A stretch of 9,278 nucleotides of DNA from Kordiimonadaceae bacterium (GCA_018699075.1 JABIPV010000215.1:1-9278), one strand, 5' to 3'; positions 1-7,019 are shown, counted from the stretch's first letter. Translations and numbers: made by a program. Notes: generated by a model not told the origin, from the sequence alone.

Positions 1-872
1 CAAGGGTCAATGCAGGCGGCCGCGTAGGACGTTCCGAAAGCGGGACTATATTACTAAGTACTGATGATGAACAGCAAGCAATAAACATTTCAAATGAACT
101 CAATACCTATAATGCGGAACGGCAAGCCATTGAAGCGATGGTACTTGAAGATGCGATGGATCAGGTCGCCCATAAAATTGGCGTTGGTGGTATTGCACCG
201 CCCGTGATTATTGCTTCTGGCGTGGGTTGGCACCCGGGTGTGATCGGTATCGTCGCTGGTCGCCTTAAAGAACATTTTAATCGCCCGACCATCGTAATCG
301 CCATTGATGATAATGGTGATGCTAAGGGATCAGGGCGTTCGATCATGGGGGTTGATTTAGGGTCAGCAATTACCGCCGCGCGCCAATCTGAAATATTATC
401 TGCGGGTGGTGGTCATGCTATGGCAGCAGGGCTTAGCATGCGCTCAGAAAATATTGATGACTTAGACAGGTTTTTAAATCAGCGCCTAACCGGGAAAGTG
501 GATCAAGCCATTACCACGTTATCTTTAAAACTTGACGGGGTTTTAAATCTCTCGGCGGTTAAATCAGACTTGGTGGATCTGCTGGATACCATTGGCCCTT
601 ATGGTCAAGGCAATGCCCAACCGAGATTTGCCTTTTCCGATGTATTGGTCAGCTACGTAGATATCGTCGGCAAAGACCATGTCAAATGTTCCCTTAAAGG
701 CGCAGATGGTTCCATTGTAAAGGCGATGGCATTTCGCTCTGCTGATAAGCCACTCGGTCAATTATTGATAGAATCTCGTGGTAAAAACATTAAAATTGCC
801 GGAACAATTCGAAATAATCATTGGAACGGTCGGACAAGTGCTGAAATCTTCATCGAAGATGCCGCTAAATAA
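1..872 (+). CDS. recJ: Single-stranded-DNA-specific 5'-3' exonuclease RecJ, C-terminal half (5' end outside window)
   Basis: RecJ is a cytoplasmic Mn/Mg-dependent nuclease that degrades single-stranded DNA 5' to 3' in RecF-pathway repair and in mismatch and base-excision repair. The open frame runs from base 3 to the TAA at 870-872, giving 289 visible codons of a protein usually near 580-600 residues, so about half is missing and the start codon is outside. The first residues, RVNAGGRVGRS, are the conserved end of the DHH catalytic core. The linker helix LNTYNAERQAIE follows. The DHHA1 domain then shows GVGWHPGVIGIVAGRL, KGSGRSI and GGGHAMAAG. The RecJ-type OB fold shows GPYGQGNAQPRFAF. The N-terminal DHH metal ligands cannot be checked. 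An internal ATG at 138 is not the start, because conserved RecJ sequence continues upstream of it. No hairpin terminator is seen directly after the stop; the tRNA promoter begins 40 bp later. Confidence 0.96.
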   Translation, partial: RVNAGGRVGRSESGTILLSTDDEQQAINISNELNTYNAERQAIEAMVLEDAMDQVAHKIGVGGIAPPVIIASGVGWHPGVIGIVAGRLKEHFNRPTIVIAIDDNGDAKGSGRSIMGVDLGSAITAARQSEILSAGGGHAMAAGLSMRSENIDDLDRFLNQRLTGKVDQAITTLSLKLDGVLNLSAVKSDLVDLLDTIGPYGQGNAQPRFAFSDVLVSYVDIVGKDHVKCSLKGADGSIVKAMAFRSADKPLGQLLIESRGKNIKIAGTIRNNHWNGRTSAEIFIEDAAK

Positions 873-912
873 GCCATTTTGTAAAAAAGATATGCTTATT
901 CCAAAATAAATA

Positions 913-941
913 TTGACCCTTGTGACCATAACGGTTAGAAA
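913..941 (+). promoter_or_regulatory. Sigma-70-type promoter for tRNA-Glu
   Basis: TTGACC at 913-918 (5 of 6 to the -35 consensus) and TAGAAA at 936-941 (4 of 6 to the -10 consensus) are separated by exactly 17 nt. The expected start lies near 948, about 12 nt before the mature tRNA. This gives the tRNA its own promoter, although read-through from recJ is also possible. It is predicted from sequence only. Confidence 0.55.
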
Positions 942-959
942 CCACCCACCGACAAAGAC

Positions 960-1034
960 GGCCCCTTCGTCTAGCGGTTAGGACGCGGCCCTTTCACGGC
1001 TGAAACACGGGTTCGATTCCCGTAGGGGTCACCA
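960..1034 (+). tRNA. tRNA-Glu (anticodon UUC)
   Basis: A complete 75-nt cloverleaf with encoded CCA. The acceptor stem pairs GGCCCCT (960-966) with AGGGGTC (1024-1030), including one G-U pair. The discriminator is A1031 and CCA is at 1032-1034. The anticodon stem CGGCC/GGCTG (986-990 with 998-1002) closes the loop CTTTCAC, giving anticodon TTC at 993-995. The T loop GTTCGATTC is canonical. The family resemblance to proteobacterial glutamate tRNAs is strong. It decodes GAA and, by wobble, GAG, and also supplies Glu-tRNA for haem synthesis by the C5 route where that exists; most alphaproteobacteria use the C4 route instead. Confidence 0.97.
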
Positions 1035-1064
1035 CTTTTTTTAGGAAGTGCGGTACTAAAATAT

Positions 1065-1100
1065 AAGCGCTCATGGATTTATCCAAGAAGCGCTTTTTTT
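1065..1100 (+). terminator. Rho-independent terminator after tRNA-Glu
   Basis: AAGCGCT (1065-1071) pairs perfectly with AGCGCTT (1089-1095). Inside it a second stem, TGGAT (1074-1078) with ATCCA (1081-1085), closes a 2-nt loop, leaving a small internal loop between the stems. A run of seven T ends the structure at 1094-1100. The position, 30 nt beyond the tRNA CCA, fits a tRNA terminator. Confidence 0.85.
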
Positions 1101-1147
1101 ATGTCCAAATGAGGATTTTTTTTACTCTGACTACAATGGATTCTTTC

Positions 1148-1181
1148 TGAATGTCTGCTTTGGGTTGATAGCGGTCATTCA
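1148..1181 (+). repeat. Dispersed palindromic repeat, copy 1 (diverged, plus orientation)
   Basis: A 34-nt element with left arm TGAATGTCTGCTTT (1148-1161), loop GGGTTG (1162-1167) and right arm ATAGCGGTCATTCA (1168-1181). Eleven of 14 positions form Watson-Crick pairs, one is a T-G wobble and two are T-T mismatches. Relative to the three better-kept copies, arm positions 4 and 5 have changed on both sides together (G-C to A-T and A-T to T-A), so the end of the stem still pairs. The loop sequence sets it in the same orientation as the copies at 4506 and 7207. The function is unknown; it lies downstream of the tRNA terminator. Confidence 0.75.
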
Positions 1182-1270
1182 AATATTGGTTGACGATACA
1201 GTCTTATGAGCATCAGCCCTAGATAATCTTACATTATCGAACGTGGTATTTAATGAAAAAAATTGGAAAT

Positions 1271-1306
1271 TTGAGAGTCTGCTTTCGACCCAAAGCAGAC
1301 TCTCAA
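1271..1306 (-). repeat. Dispersed palindromic repeat, copy 2 (perfect, minus orientation)
   Basis: TTGAGAGTCTGCTTT (1271-1285) and its exact reverse complement (1292-1306) form a perfect 15-bp stem around the loop CGACCC. That loop is the exact reverse complement of the loop in the copy at 7207, so this copy lies in the opposite orientation. It begins 57 nt beyond the receptor stop codon. Read on the minus strand it is followed, after about nine bases, by a run of seven T. It may therefore help end receptor transcription, but the delayed T run makes it a poor standard terminator. Confidence 0.85.
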
Positions 1307-1363
1307 AGAAGTTAAAAGATTGCTGATTAACTTAAAGAAATTAATAATGTAATTATAAACCTC

Positions 1364-4117
1364 TTAGAAACGATAGCCTAGTTTCATATACATCATTCGT
1401 TGCCTTGGGTCATGAACTTTACTGTCAAATCCACCATTTGTGGAAAGTTTTGGCACTTGCTTGTTAAAAGCATTAACCATGCCGATGGTAGCGCGTAGTC
1501 CGATCTCATCAGTACCATTAAAGGCATAAGTATATTGCAGATCAACCGTTGTATAACTTGGTACTTCAACCGCATTTTGATCATCCGTATAGCCATTGAT
1601 ATAACGGACAAATACGTTTGCAGAATTATACTCATCACTATATCCAATATTATAATTCACACGCCATTCCGGCATTGAACGGGCAAAATTATTGAAGTTT
1701 CGACTACCTACCCCTTCAAAACTAACACCGGATTGGTCGACAGCGTCGTAATTGAAGATATATGTGGCTTGTAAACCAGAATGTATCTGTCCCCCAAAAT
1801 TTGAAAGATCAGAACTATACGCCATATTAAAGTCCAAACCATCCGTTGAAACAGTTGGTGCATTAATAATATTCGTATCAATTAGAAATAAAGTGGTTAA
1901 ATCACCGGGTGTATTAAAATGAAGCTGTGACAAGGCTTGCGTATCCCCGACCAAAGCTTTGTTCACCACAGACTGCGAATTTTCCTGCGTGATCAGATTG
2001 GTAAAATCATAACGCCAGTAATCAAGCCCGATAGAAAAGTTTTCCACCGCATTCCATGTAAAGCCGATATTATAAACATCGGAATTTTCCGGGCTTAAAT
2101 TTGAGTTTCCCGTTGAACGGACGGGAAGGAAAGTAGACGTGGTCCCAAGTGTAATTTCATTAAGGGCCGTCTGAACACCATTAACATTGTAAAGCGATGG
2201 AGCGCGAAATGCTGTACTAAACGATGCGCGAACTGATAGCGTTTCATCAGGACGCCATAGTGCCGATATTTTTGGATCAAAACTATTTATACCACTACCG
2301 TAATCTTCATATCTTGCCGCAATCTGAAGATCCAGTGTCTCACCAATTGGAACAGCAAGTTCACCAAACAGCGCATAAACATCACGTTCTCCACCGTAAT
2401 CAGGGCCCCCATATAGGAACATCAAATTACCACCATTAAGATTGGCCAGATTACTGCCATTTGAACCATCACCATTAGGACCGTTATAATCTTCGCTCCA
2501 GTCATAATTCATTTTTTCGCTACGGAATTGACCACCAAAGGCCACTTGAACCATATTGCCGCCAAATTCGACCAAATCACCATTCACATGGGCATCTACA
2601 GTGAATAAATCACTATTCCCCTGCACATTCATATTGGCCGTAATAGCATCAATTGCTGCTTGACTATTGGGGTGGGTGGTGTGAGCGGTACCAAACGGAT
2701 TATAGGCACCAGTCAGTAACGCATTGATATAATCATCGCGTTTCACATCATCCACAGTAATTGCAAATTTACTTTTACTAAAATTAGCAGAAGTCTCCCA
2801 TGTCCACCTTTCGTTTACTTCACCGTCTAAAACTGCAGCAACGCGGTAGGTATCATTATCATGATTAGAAACAAAGGAACCGCCGTTATCACCAAGAACG
2901 CGGCCAACAAACAAAACACTTGTCAATCCACCAAGCGCTGTTGCCGCACCCTGAAGTTCGGCAGGAATATGTGGGTAATATGTGGACGTGGCAGGATTAA
3001 TCAGTGCTACTGGCACCGGTGAGGCAATTGGGAAAGAAGGCGCATTATTACGAACGGCCTTATTGTTGGTAATTCCACCTTCCAGATAGAAATGCATATT
3101 GTCGCCAATGTCGGTATCAATGGATGAGAACATCTGGATACGGTCTTCTTCGGGGACAAGATCATAATAGGAATCAAACTGGAAATTACAGCCGCCGATT
3201 TCAAGCGGGCCTACAGAACCCATATTTCCTGAATTCAGGCTGGAATTTGGTGCCGTGCCGCAATAAGGATCTATCACCGGTACAGCATCCAGAAAACCGT
3301 TGCTATTGGCATCGCCTGCACTGCCTACGCCGCCTGGTGCTGGCACCTGATCCCTAAAATAAATAGTTCCCGGTTGTCCGGAACCTGAAATCCCGCTGCC
3401 TGCTGTAATTTCTGATCTGTCGGCTGCCGTTAAATTGGAACGGTGCATAAAACTACCCGCAATAACAAAATTACCATTATTACCAAACTCTGACCCCCAA
3501 ATTGCGGATATATCATAATCGCGCTGGCTATCGGATGTGGTGGATTGAAGACCCGTCTGCATTTCAAAACCAGTGAATTTTTTACGAGTAATATAATTAA
3601 CTACACCTGCAACCGCGTCAGTCCCGTAAATCGCAGAGCCGCCATCTTTCAATGTTTCAACCCGGTCAACCATGATCAGCGGCATAATTGAATTGGTATC
3701 AACAAATGTACTACCATCATCAGCATAAGCCGCTGAAAGCGTCTGTCTTTTGCCATTAATTAGGATCAAAGTAGAACTTAATCCAAGATTGCGTAGATTG
3801 ATATTACCCGTACCCGTACTAAAGTTCTGGGTAAAGGCATCTGTATTAAGTTCCGAACCCGCATTAAAAGTCATATTACGTGCAAGATCACTAAGTACAT
3901 TAATCCCTTGTGCAGATATATCTCCACTTGTCATCACATTAAGGGGTGATGGTGAATTTTCTTGTGTTTGTCGCTTGATATATGAGCCCGTCACATAAAT
4001 CGTATCAACTTCAGCTCCCGCCGAAACATCCTGCGCCAATACAGGAATACTGATAGATGAAATAAGTGATATTGTAAGTAAGGCGGATGAATTCTTAAGT
4101 AAATTATAATGAGACAA
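1364..4117 (-). CDS. TonB-dependent outer-membrane receptor, substrate unknown
   Basis: A 917-residue, 22-strand-barrel type receptor expected to import a scarce ligand across the outer membrane using TonB-ExbBD energy. A signal peptide runs to about residue 28 (VLA before Gln29), followed by a TonB-box-like segment DTIYVTGS (38-45). The plug shows INLRNLGLSSTLILINGKR (106-124) and the signature DRVETLKDGGSAIYGTDAVA (151-170), ending near GVVNYITRK. The barrel follows and ends in KLGYRF, with the terminal Phe used by the Bam machinery. An early extracellular insert has a Ca-binding-like loop DANSNGFLD (269-277) and two cysteines (286, 310) that could form a disulfide. The start is a TTG, chosen because GGGAG lies 7 nt upstream and the signal peptide begins there; no ATG fits. 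It is complete, monocistronic and divergent from katG. The sequence does not say whether the ligand is an iron chelate, vitamin, sugar or peptide. Confidence 0.95.
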   Translation of the reverse strand: MSHYNLLKNSSALLTISLISSISIPVLAQDVSAGAEVDTIYVTGSYIKRQTQENSPSPLNVMTSGDISAQGINVLSDLARNMTFNAGSELNTDAFTQNFSTGTGNINLRNLGLSSTLILINGKRQTLSAAYADDGSTFVDTNSIMPLIMVDRVETLKDGGSAIYGTDAVAGVVNYITRKKFTGFEMQTGLQSTTSDSQRDYDISAIWGSEFGNNGNFVIAGSFMHRSNLTAADRSEITAGSGISGSGQPGTIYFRDQVPAPGGVGSAGDANSNGFLDAVPVIDPYCGTAPNSSLNSGNMGSVGPLEIGGCNFQFDSYYDLVPEEDRIQMFSSIDTDIGDNMHFYLEGGITNNKAVRNNAPSFPIASPVPVALINPATSTYYPHIPAELQGAATALGGLTSVLFVGRVLGDNGGSFVSNHDNDTYRVAAVLDGEVNERWTWETSANFSKSKFAITVDDVKRDDYINALLTGAYNPFGTAHTTHPNSQAAIDAITANMNVQGNSDLFTVDAHVNGDLVEFGGNMVQVAFGGQFRSEKMNYDWSEDYNGPNGDGSNGSNLANLNGGNLMFLYGGPDYGGERDVYALFGELAVPIGETLDLQIAARYEDYGSGINSFDPKISALWRPDETLSVRASFSTAFRAPSLYNVNGVQTALNEITLGTTSTFLPVRSTGNSNLSPENSDVYNIGFTWNAVENFSIGLDYWRYDFTNLITQENSQSVVNKALVGDTQALSQLHFNTPGDLTTLFLIDTNIINAPTVSTDGLDFNMAYSSDLSNFGGQIHSGLQATYIFNYDAVDQSGVSFEGVGSRNFNNFARSMPEWRVNYNIGYSDEYNSANVFVRYINGYTDDQNAVEVPSYTTVDLQYTYAFNGTDEIGLRATIGMVNAFNKQVPKLSTNGGFDSKVHDPRQRMMYMKLGYRF

Positions 4118-4154
4118 AGTAGAACTCCCAATTCTTATTTAGGTTAAGAATTCA
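4088..4154 (-). promoter_or_regulatory. Candidate alternative mRNA structures around the receptor start
   Basis: On the receptor mRNA, TGAATTCTTAA (4154-4144) can pair perfectly over 11 bp with TTAAGAATTCA inside codons 7-10 (4098-4088). That would enclose the ribosome site and the TTG in a 45-nt loop. The same upstream arm can instead pair over 8 bp with TAAGAATT (4137-4130), with a 7-nt loop, leaving the GGGAG site just outside. The two folds cannot coexist. The pairing potential is direct from the sequence. Any regulatory use is inference, and the AT-rich arms could match by chance. Confidence 0.35.
4125..4129 (-). promoter_or_regulatory. Ribosome-binding site deciding the TTG start of the receptor
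   Basis: On the minus strand GGGAG lies exactly 7 nt upstream of the TTG at 4117-4115. The TTG opens a normal signal peptide (MSHYNLLKNS, then a hydrophobic stretch), and no ATG or GTG start in the same frame has a comparable site. This fixes the non-ATG start with fair confidence. Confidence 0.75.
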
Positions 4155-4174
4155 CGTTATTCCCTTCTTATGGA

Positions 4175-4186
4175 CTAGTCAACTAG
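4175..4186. promoter_or_regulatory. 12-bp palindrome over the receptor -10 region, possible operator
   Basis: CTAGTCAACTAG has 5-bp inverted arms (CTAGT/ACTAG) and a 2-bp centre. It overlaps the candidate -10 element at 4182-4187 and the expected start of transcription, a typical place for a repressor site. It does not match a regulator site I know, and a short AT-rich palindrome can occur by chance. Confidence 0.25.
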
Positions 4187-4210
4187 AACCGCCTTATTAA
4201 AGAAAGTCAA
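4182..4210 (-). promoter_or_regulatory. Candidate sigma-70 promoter of the TonB-dependent receptor
   Basis: Read on the minus strand, TTGACT (4210-4205, 5 of 6) and TCTAGT (4187-4182, 4 of 6) are separated by 17 nt. The predicted start near 4175 gives a leader of about 58 nt that includes the upstream arm of the structure described around the start codon. It is a prediction only; the -10 element is weak. Confidence 0.4.
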
Positions 4211-4240
4211 TACACTACAGCCACTTAGAAGAGCTGCAAA

Positions 4241-4351
4241 CTAACTCTCAAGTATGTCGCGTTCCGTATCAAGATCACGGTTATAAGCTTTTTCCTGTGT
4301 GAATTTTTCTGGGAAGCGGGCTTTTAGTTTATTGATGTTGGTTGTTGCCAC
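4241..4351 (-). pseudogene. C-terminal relic of a MazG-like nucleoside triphosphate pyrophosphohydrolase gene
   Basis: On the minus strand a frame ending in TAG (4243-4241) reads NINKLKARFPEKF, then NRDLDTERDIL, then ES. This matches my memory of the C-terminal tail of all-alpha (MazG-like) NTP pyrophosphohydrolases, where the pattern is NxxKLxxRYPxKF, then NRDLxxER. The catalytic helices with the Glu/Asp metal ligands would lie upstream, but nothing recognisable continues past about 4351, and the frame meets a TAA a few codons further. I therefore read it as the leftover end of a deleted gene, not a small protein. No ribosome site is evident. It points in the same direction as the receptor gene and may mark where an older neighbour was lost. 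The family call is from recall and should be checked. Confidence 0.5.
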
Positions 4352-4505
4352 TATTCCCCGTCGAAGTTTATGTTGCAATAGTTATTACTCGTTAAGGGAA
4401 TATTTTGTGATTTAGGACTATAACTGGACGTAAATTATTTCCCAAAATGAACCTCGTACTTGTTGCTTATCTTTAGGTGTACAAAATTAGGATTTTTAAA
4501 CAATT

Positions 4506-4539
4506 TGAGAGTCTGCTTTTGGCCGAAAGCAGACTCTCA
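4506..4539 (+). repeat. Dispersed palindromic repeat, copy 3 (perfect stem, plus orientation)
   Basis: TGAGAGTCTGCTTT (4506-4519) and its exact reverse complement (4526-4539) form a 14-bp stem around the loop TGGCCG. The loop differs from GGGTCG of copy 4 at two positions but keeps the same polarity. It lies upstream of the predicted katG promoter and upstream of the receptor promoter, so it is not obviously in any transcript. That argues against a simple terminator role for the whole family. Confidence 0.85.
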
Positions 4540-4658
4540 CGGAAGAGGCATTTTGAGCTTTTAAATCAATTAAGGTAAGTTCTCCAAAACTCAAGCGAGA
4601 CTCAATTGATACTTTGTTACTAAAGTTTAGAATAGTTATAAAATAGAACATAAAATAC

Positions 4659-4686
4659 TTCACAACAGTATTTAATTTGTTATAGT
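4659..4686 (+). promoter_or_regulatory. Predicted sigma-70 promoter of katG
   Basis: TTCACA at 4659-4664 (5 of 6) and TATAGT at 4681-4686 (5 of 6) are 16 nt apart. Transcription would begin near 4693, leaving a leader of about 23 nt that contains the GAGGAG ribosome site at 4704-4709, 6 nt before the ATG. No convincing OxyR or Fur site was recognised upstream. Confidence 0.55.
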
Positions 4687-4715
4687 AATATTTTAAATAA
4701 CGTGAGGAGAGAGAT

Positions 4716-6941
4716 ATGTTACGAAAAACTATACCACTTATTATATTATTATCCATGGGTTCATCAATTGCTGTTCCAGTTAATTATGTGAACGCAGAGG
4801 AAAAAGTAATTACAAATGAACATTGGTGGCCGAACCGTCTGGATTTAACGCCGCTGCGTCAGAATTCAGAAAAGTCCAACCCAATGGGAGAGACCTATAA
4901 TTATGCGGAAGAATTTAAAAGCTTAGACCTTGATGAGATTAAGAAGAATATTGAAGACTTAATGACAACATCACAGGATTGGTGGCCAGCAGACTATGGC
5001 CATTATGGCCCGTTTTTTATTCGTATGGCATGGCATAGTGCGGGAACCTACCGAACCATGGACGGTCGTGGTGGCGCAGATGGAGGAATGCAACGCTTTG
5101 CCCCGCTCAACAGTTGGCCGGATAACGGCAACCTTGATAAAGCGCGTCGTCTTCTTTGGCCGATCAAACAAAAATATGGCCGAAAATTATCCTGGGCTGA
5201 TTTAATGGTTCTTACCGGCAATGTTGCAATGGAATCAATGGGTTTTAGAACCTTAGGTTTTGCCGGTGGACGTGAGGATGCCTGGGAAGCGGAAGAAATA
5301 TATTGGGGCCCCGAAGGCGAATGGCTCGCTGATCAACGGTACAGCGGAGACAGAGACCTTGAAAAACCCCTTGCCGCAGTTCAAATGGGTCTGATTTATG
5401 TTAATCCTGAAGGGCCCAATGGTAATCCGGACCCTTTACTTGCCGCGCAAGACATCCGTGATACATTCGGACGCATGGCAATGAATGATGAAGAAACGGT
5501 AGCGCTTATCGCTGGGGGACATACCTTTGGTAAAGCCCACGGTGCGGCTGATCCCTCAAAATATGTCGGTGTCGAGCCAGAAGCCGCCAGTGTTGAAGAG
5601 CAAGGTTTCGGTTGGAAAAACAGTTATGGTACCGGTAAAGGTGGTGACACCATAACCAGTGGTCTGGAGGGGGCATGGACATCTGCGCCAGCTCAGTGGT
5701 CGCATATGTATCTTTCAAACCTGTTCATCTTCGATTGGGTCAAGACAAAGAGCCCTGCTGGTGCTACTCAATGGATTCCAAGTGACTCTAATGCAAAGGG
5801 TATGGTTCCTGATGCTCACAATCCGGGAAAATTCCATGCACCAATAATGTTTACTACGGATCTGGCACTTAAGTTTGATCCTGAATACCGTAAAATCTCT
5901 CAACGGTTTTTAGATGATCCGGCAGAGTTTGAACTCGCATTCGCAAAAGCATGGTTCAAATTAACCCATCGCGATATGGGGCCAAGATCACGTTATATAG
6001 GTTCTATGGTGCCGCAACAGGAAATGCTGTGGCAGGACCCTGTTCCTGCCGTTGATCACGAACTGGTCAATATGAGCGATATGGCCATGCTTAAATCAAC
6101 AATCTTATCATCTGGTGTTAGTGTACCAGAGCTTGTCAGAACAGCCTGGGCATCAGCATCTACTTTTCGTGGCACTGATATGCGTGGTGGTGCAAATGGT
6201 GCTCGTATCCGTCTCGCCCCGCAAAAGGATTGGACAGCGAATAATCCTTCAGAACTTTCAAAAGTGATCAACACGCTTGAGGGTATCCAGAATGACTTTA
6301 ACAATAACCAATCTGGCGGCAAAAAAGTTTCTCTTGCCGATCTGATTGTTTTGGCTGGCTCTGCCGCTATTGAACAGGCCGCTAAAAATGCCGGGCATGA
6401 TATTGAAGTGCCATTCGCACCGGGCCGCACTGACGCGACACAGGAAAATACCGATATCAATTCCTTTGCCGTGCTTGAACCAACCGCAGATGGCTTCCGT
6501 AATTATTTTAATACGGATAACAAAAGATCACCTGCTGAAATGTTGATCGAGAAAGCATCGCTGATGACCTTGTCGGTTCCTGAGATGACTGTCCTTGTCG
6601 GCGGAATGCGCGCACTTGATGCAAATTCAGGACAATCAAACAGTGGCATATTCACAGATCATCCGGGCACATTGACCAATGATTTCTTTATGAATTTGGT
6701 TGATATGGAAACTATTTGGGTGAAATCTTCGGATATGATAGGCGTTTATCAGGGACGTGACCGTTCTACTGGAGATCTTAAATGGACGGCGACACCGGTT
6801 GACCTTATCTTTGGATCAAACTCGGAATTGCGAGCTGTCGCCGAAGTTTATGCCTATGAAAACGGACAAGAGAAGTTCGTCAATGACTTTGTTGCAGCGT
6901 GGAACAAAGTGATGACCCTTGACCGTTTTGACATGAATTAA
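4716..6941 (+). CDS. katG: Catalase-peroxidase KatG with signal peptide, predicted periplasmic
   Basis: A bifunctional haem b enzyme that dismutates hydrogen peroxide and oxidises organic donors. The 741 residues span the full length of the family (N-terminal haem domain plus haemless C-terminal copy). Distal residues Arg103, Trp106 and His107 lie in FIRMAWHSAG. The Trp106-Tyr228-Met254 set needed for the catalase-specific covalent adduct is present. Proximal His269 (GGHTFGK), Trp321 and Asp382 are present, as is the mobile Arg419 (THRD). Unusually, the start MLRKTIPLIILLSMGSSIAV reads as a Sec signal peptide, with likely cleavage after VNA (residue 27), just before the first conserved residues of the family. 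Export would place the enzyme in the periplasm, as for the KatP-type enzymes known in some pathogens. The start is supported by GAGGAG 6 nt upstream. It is a single-gene unit with its own promoter and terminator. The family call is certain; the location is inferred. Confidence 0.97.
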   Translation: MLRKTIPLIILLSMGSSIAVPVNYVNAEEKVITNEHWWPNRLDLTPLRQNSEKSNPMGETYNYAEEFKSLDLDEIKKNIEDLMTTSQDWWPADYGHYGPFFIRMAWHSAGTYRTMDGRGGADGGMQRFAPLNSWPDNGNLDKARRLLWPIKQKYGRKLSWADLMVLTGNVAMESMGFRTLGFAGGREDAWEAEEIYWGPEGEWLADQRYSGDRDLEKPLAAVQMGLIYVNPEGPNGNPDPLLAAQDIRDTFGRMAMNDEETVALIAGGHTFGKAHGAADPSKYVGVEPEAASVEEQGFGWKNSYGTGKGGDTITSGLEGAWTSAPAQWSHMYLSNLFIFDWVKTKSPAGATQWIPSDSNAKGMVPDAHNPGKFHAPIMFTTDLALKFDPEYRKISQRFLDDPAEFELAFAKAWFKLTHRDMGPRSRYIGSMVPQQEMLWQDPVPAVDHELVNMSDMAMLKSTILSSGVSVPELVRTAWASASTFRGTDMRGGANGARIRLAPQKDWTANNPSELSKVINTLEGIQNDFNNNQSGGKKVSLADLIVLAGSAAIEQAAKNAGHDIEVPFAPGRTDATQENTDINSFAVLEPTADGFRNYFNTDNKRSPAEMLIEKASLMTLSVPEMTVLVGGMRALDANSGQSNSGIFTDHPGTLTNDFFMNLVDMETIWVKSSDMIGVYQGRDRSTGDLKWTATPVDLIFGSNSELRAVAEVYAYENGQEKFVNDFVAAWNKVMTLDRFDMN

Positions 6942-6985
6942 CTTAATGATAAAAGATCACCGTTAATTTGATGACCATAATAATT

Positions 6986-7019
6986 AAAATGGCGGCATAA
7001 CATACTTGCCGCCATTTTT
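6986..7019 (+). terminator. Rho-independent terminator of katG
   Basis: AAAATGGCGGCA (6986-6997) pairs perfectly with TGCCGCCATTTT (7007-7018): 12 bp around a 9-nt loop, followed by TTTTT (7015-7019). The GC-rich core with flanking A and T runs could also work in the reverse direction. It starts 44 nt after the katG stop. Confidence 0.9.

Larger units (their letters stand above)
1035..1363. other. Gene-free convergent gap between tRNA-Glu and the TonB-dependent receptor
   Basis: I find no credible coding sequence here. The stretch holds the tRNA-side terminator hairpin (1065-1100) and two copies of the dispersed palindromic repeat (1148-1181 and 1271-1306). Transcription converges from the tRNA on the plus strand and the receptor on the minus strand. 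No duplicated 3' end of the tRNA is visible, so there is no evidence for an integrated element using the tRNA as attachment site. Confidence 0.7.
4118..4715. other. 598-bp divergent intergenic region between the receptor and katG
   Basis: No intact gene is seen here. From left to right it contains the receptor leader and promoter (minus strand), a short relic of a MazG-like gene (4241-4351, minus strand), a stretch of about 150 bp with nothing I recognise (4352-4505), palindromic repeat copy 3 (4506-4539), about 120 bp of AT-rich DNA, then the katG promoter and ribosome site. A minus-strand open frame of 86 codons over 4496-4756 is judged spurious. Confidence 0.7.

Noticed and set aside
1148..1306. 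The two nearby palindromes as the start of a CRISPR array
   Set aside because: There are only two copies, in opposite orientations, 89 nt apart, with other copies kilobases away and no cas genes. They are dispersed intergenic elements.
4632..4686. ATAG motifs upstream of katG as an OxyR site
   Set aside because: ATAG occurs at 4632-4635, 4643-4646 and 4682-4685, but the alternating ATAG/CTAT pattern with 7-nt spacing is absent. The sequence is AT-rich enough for chance matches.
4496..4756. An 86-codon minus-strand open frame overlapping the katG start
   Set aside because: It runs through the katG promoter, ribosome site and signal-peptide codons. Its tail is a translation of palindromic repeat copy 3 (VCFRPKADSQ), a kind of spurious peptide often produced by such repeats. 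It has no protein-like features.
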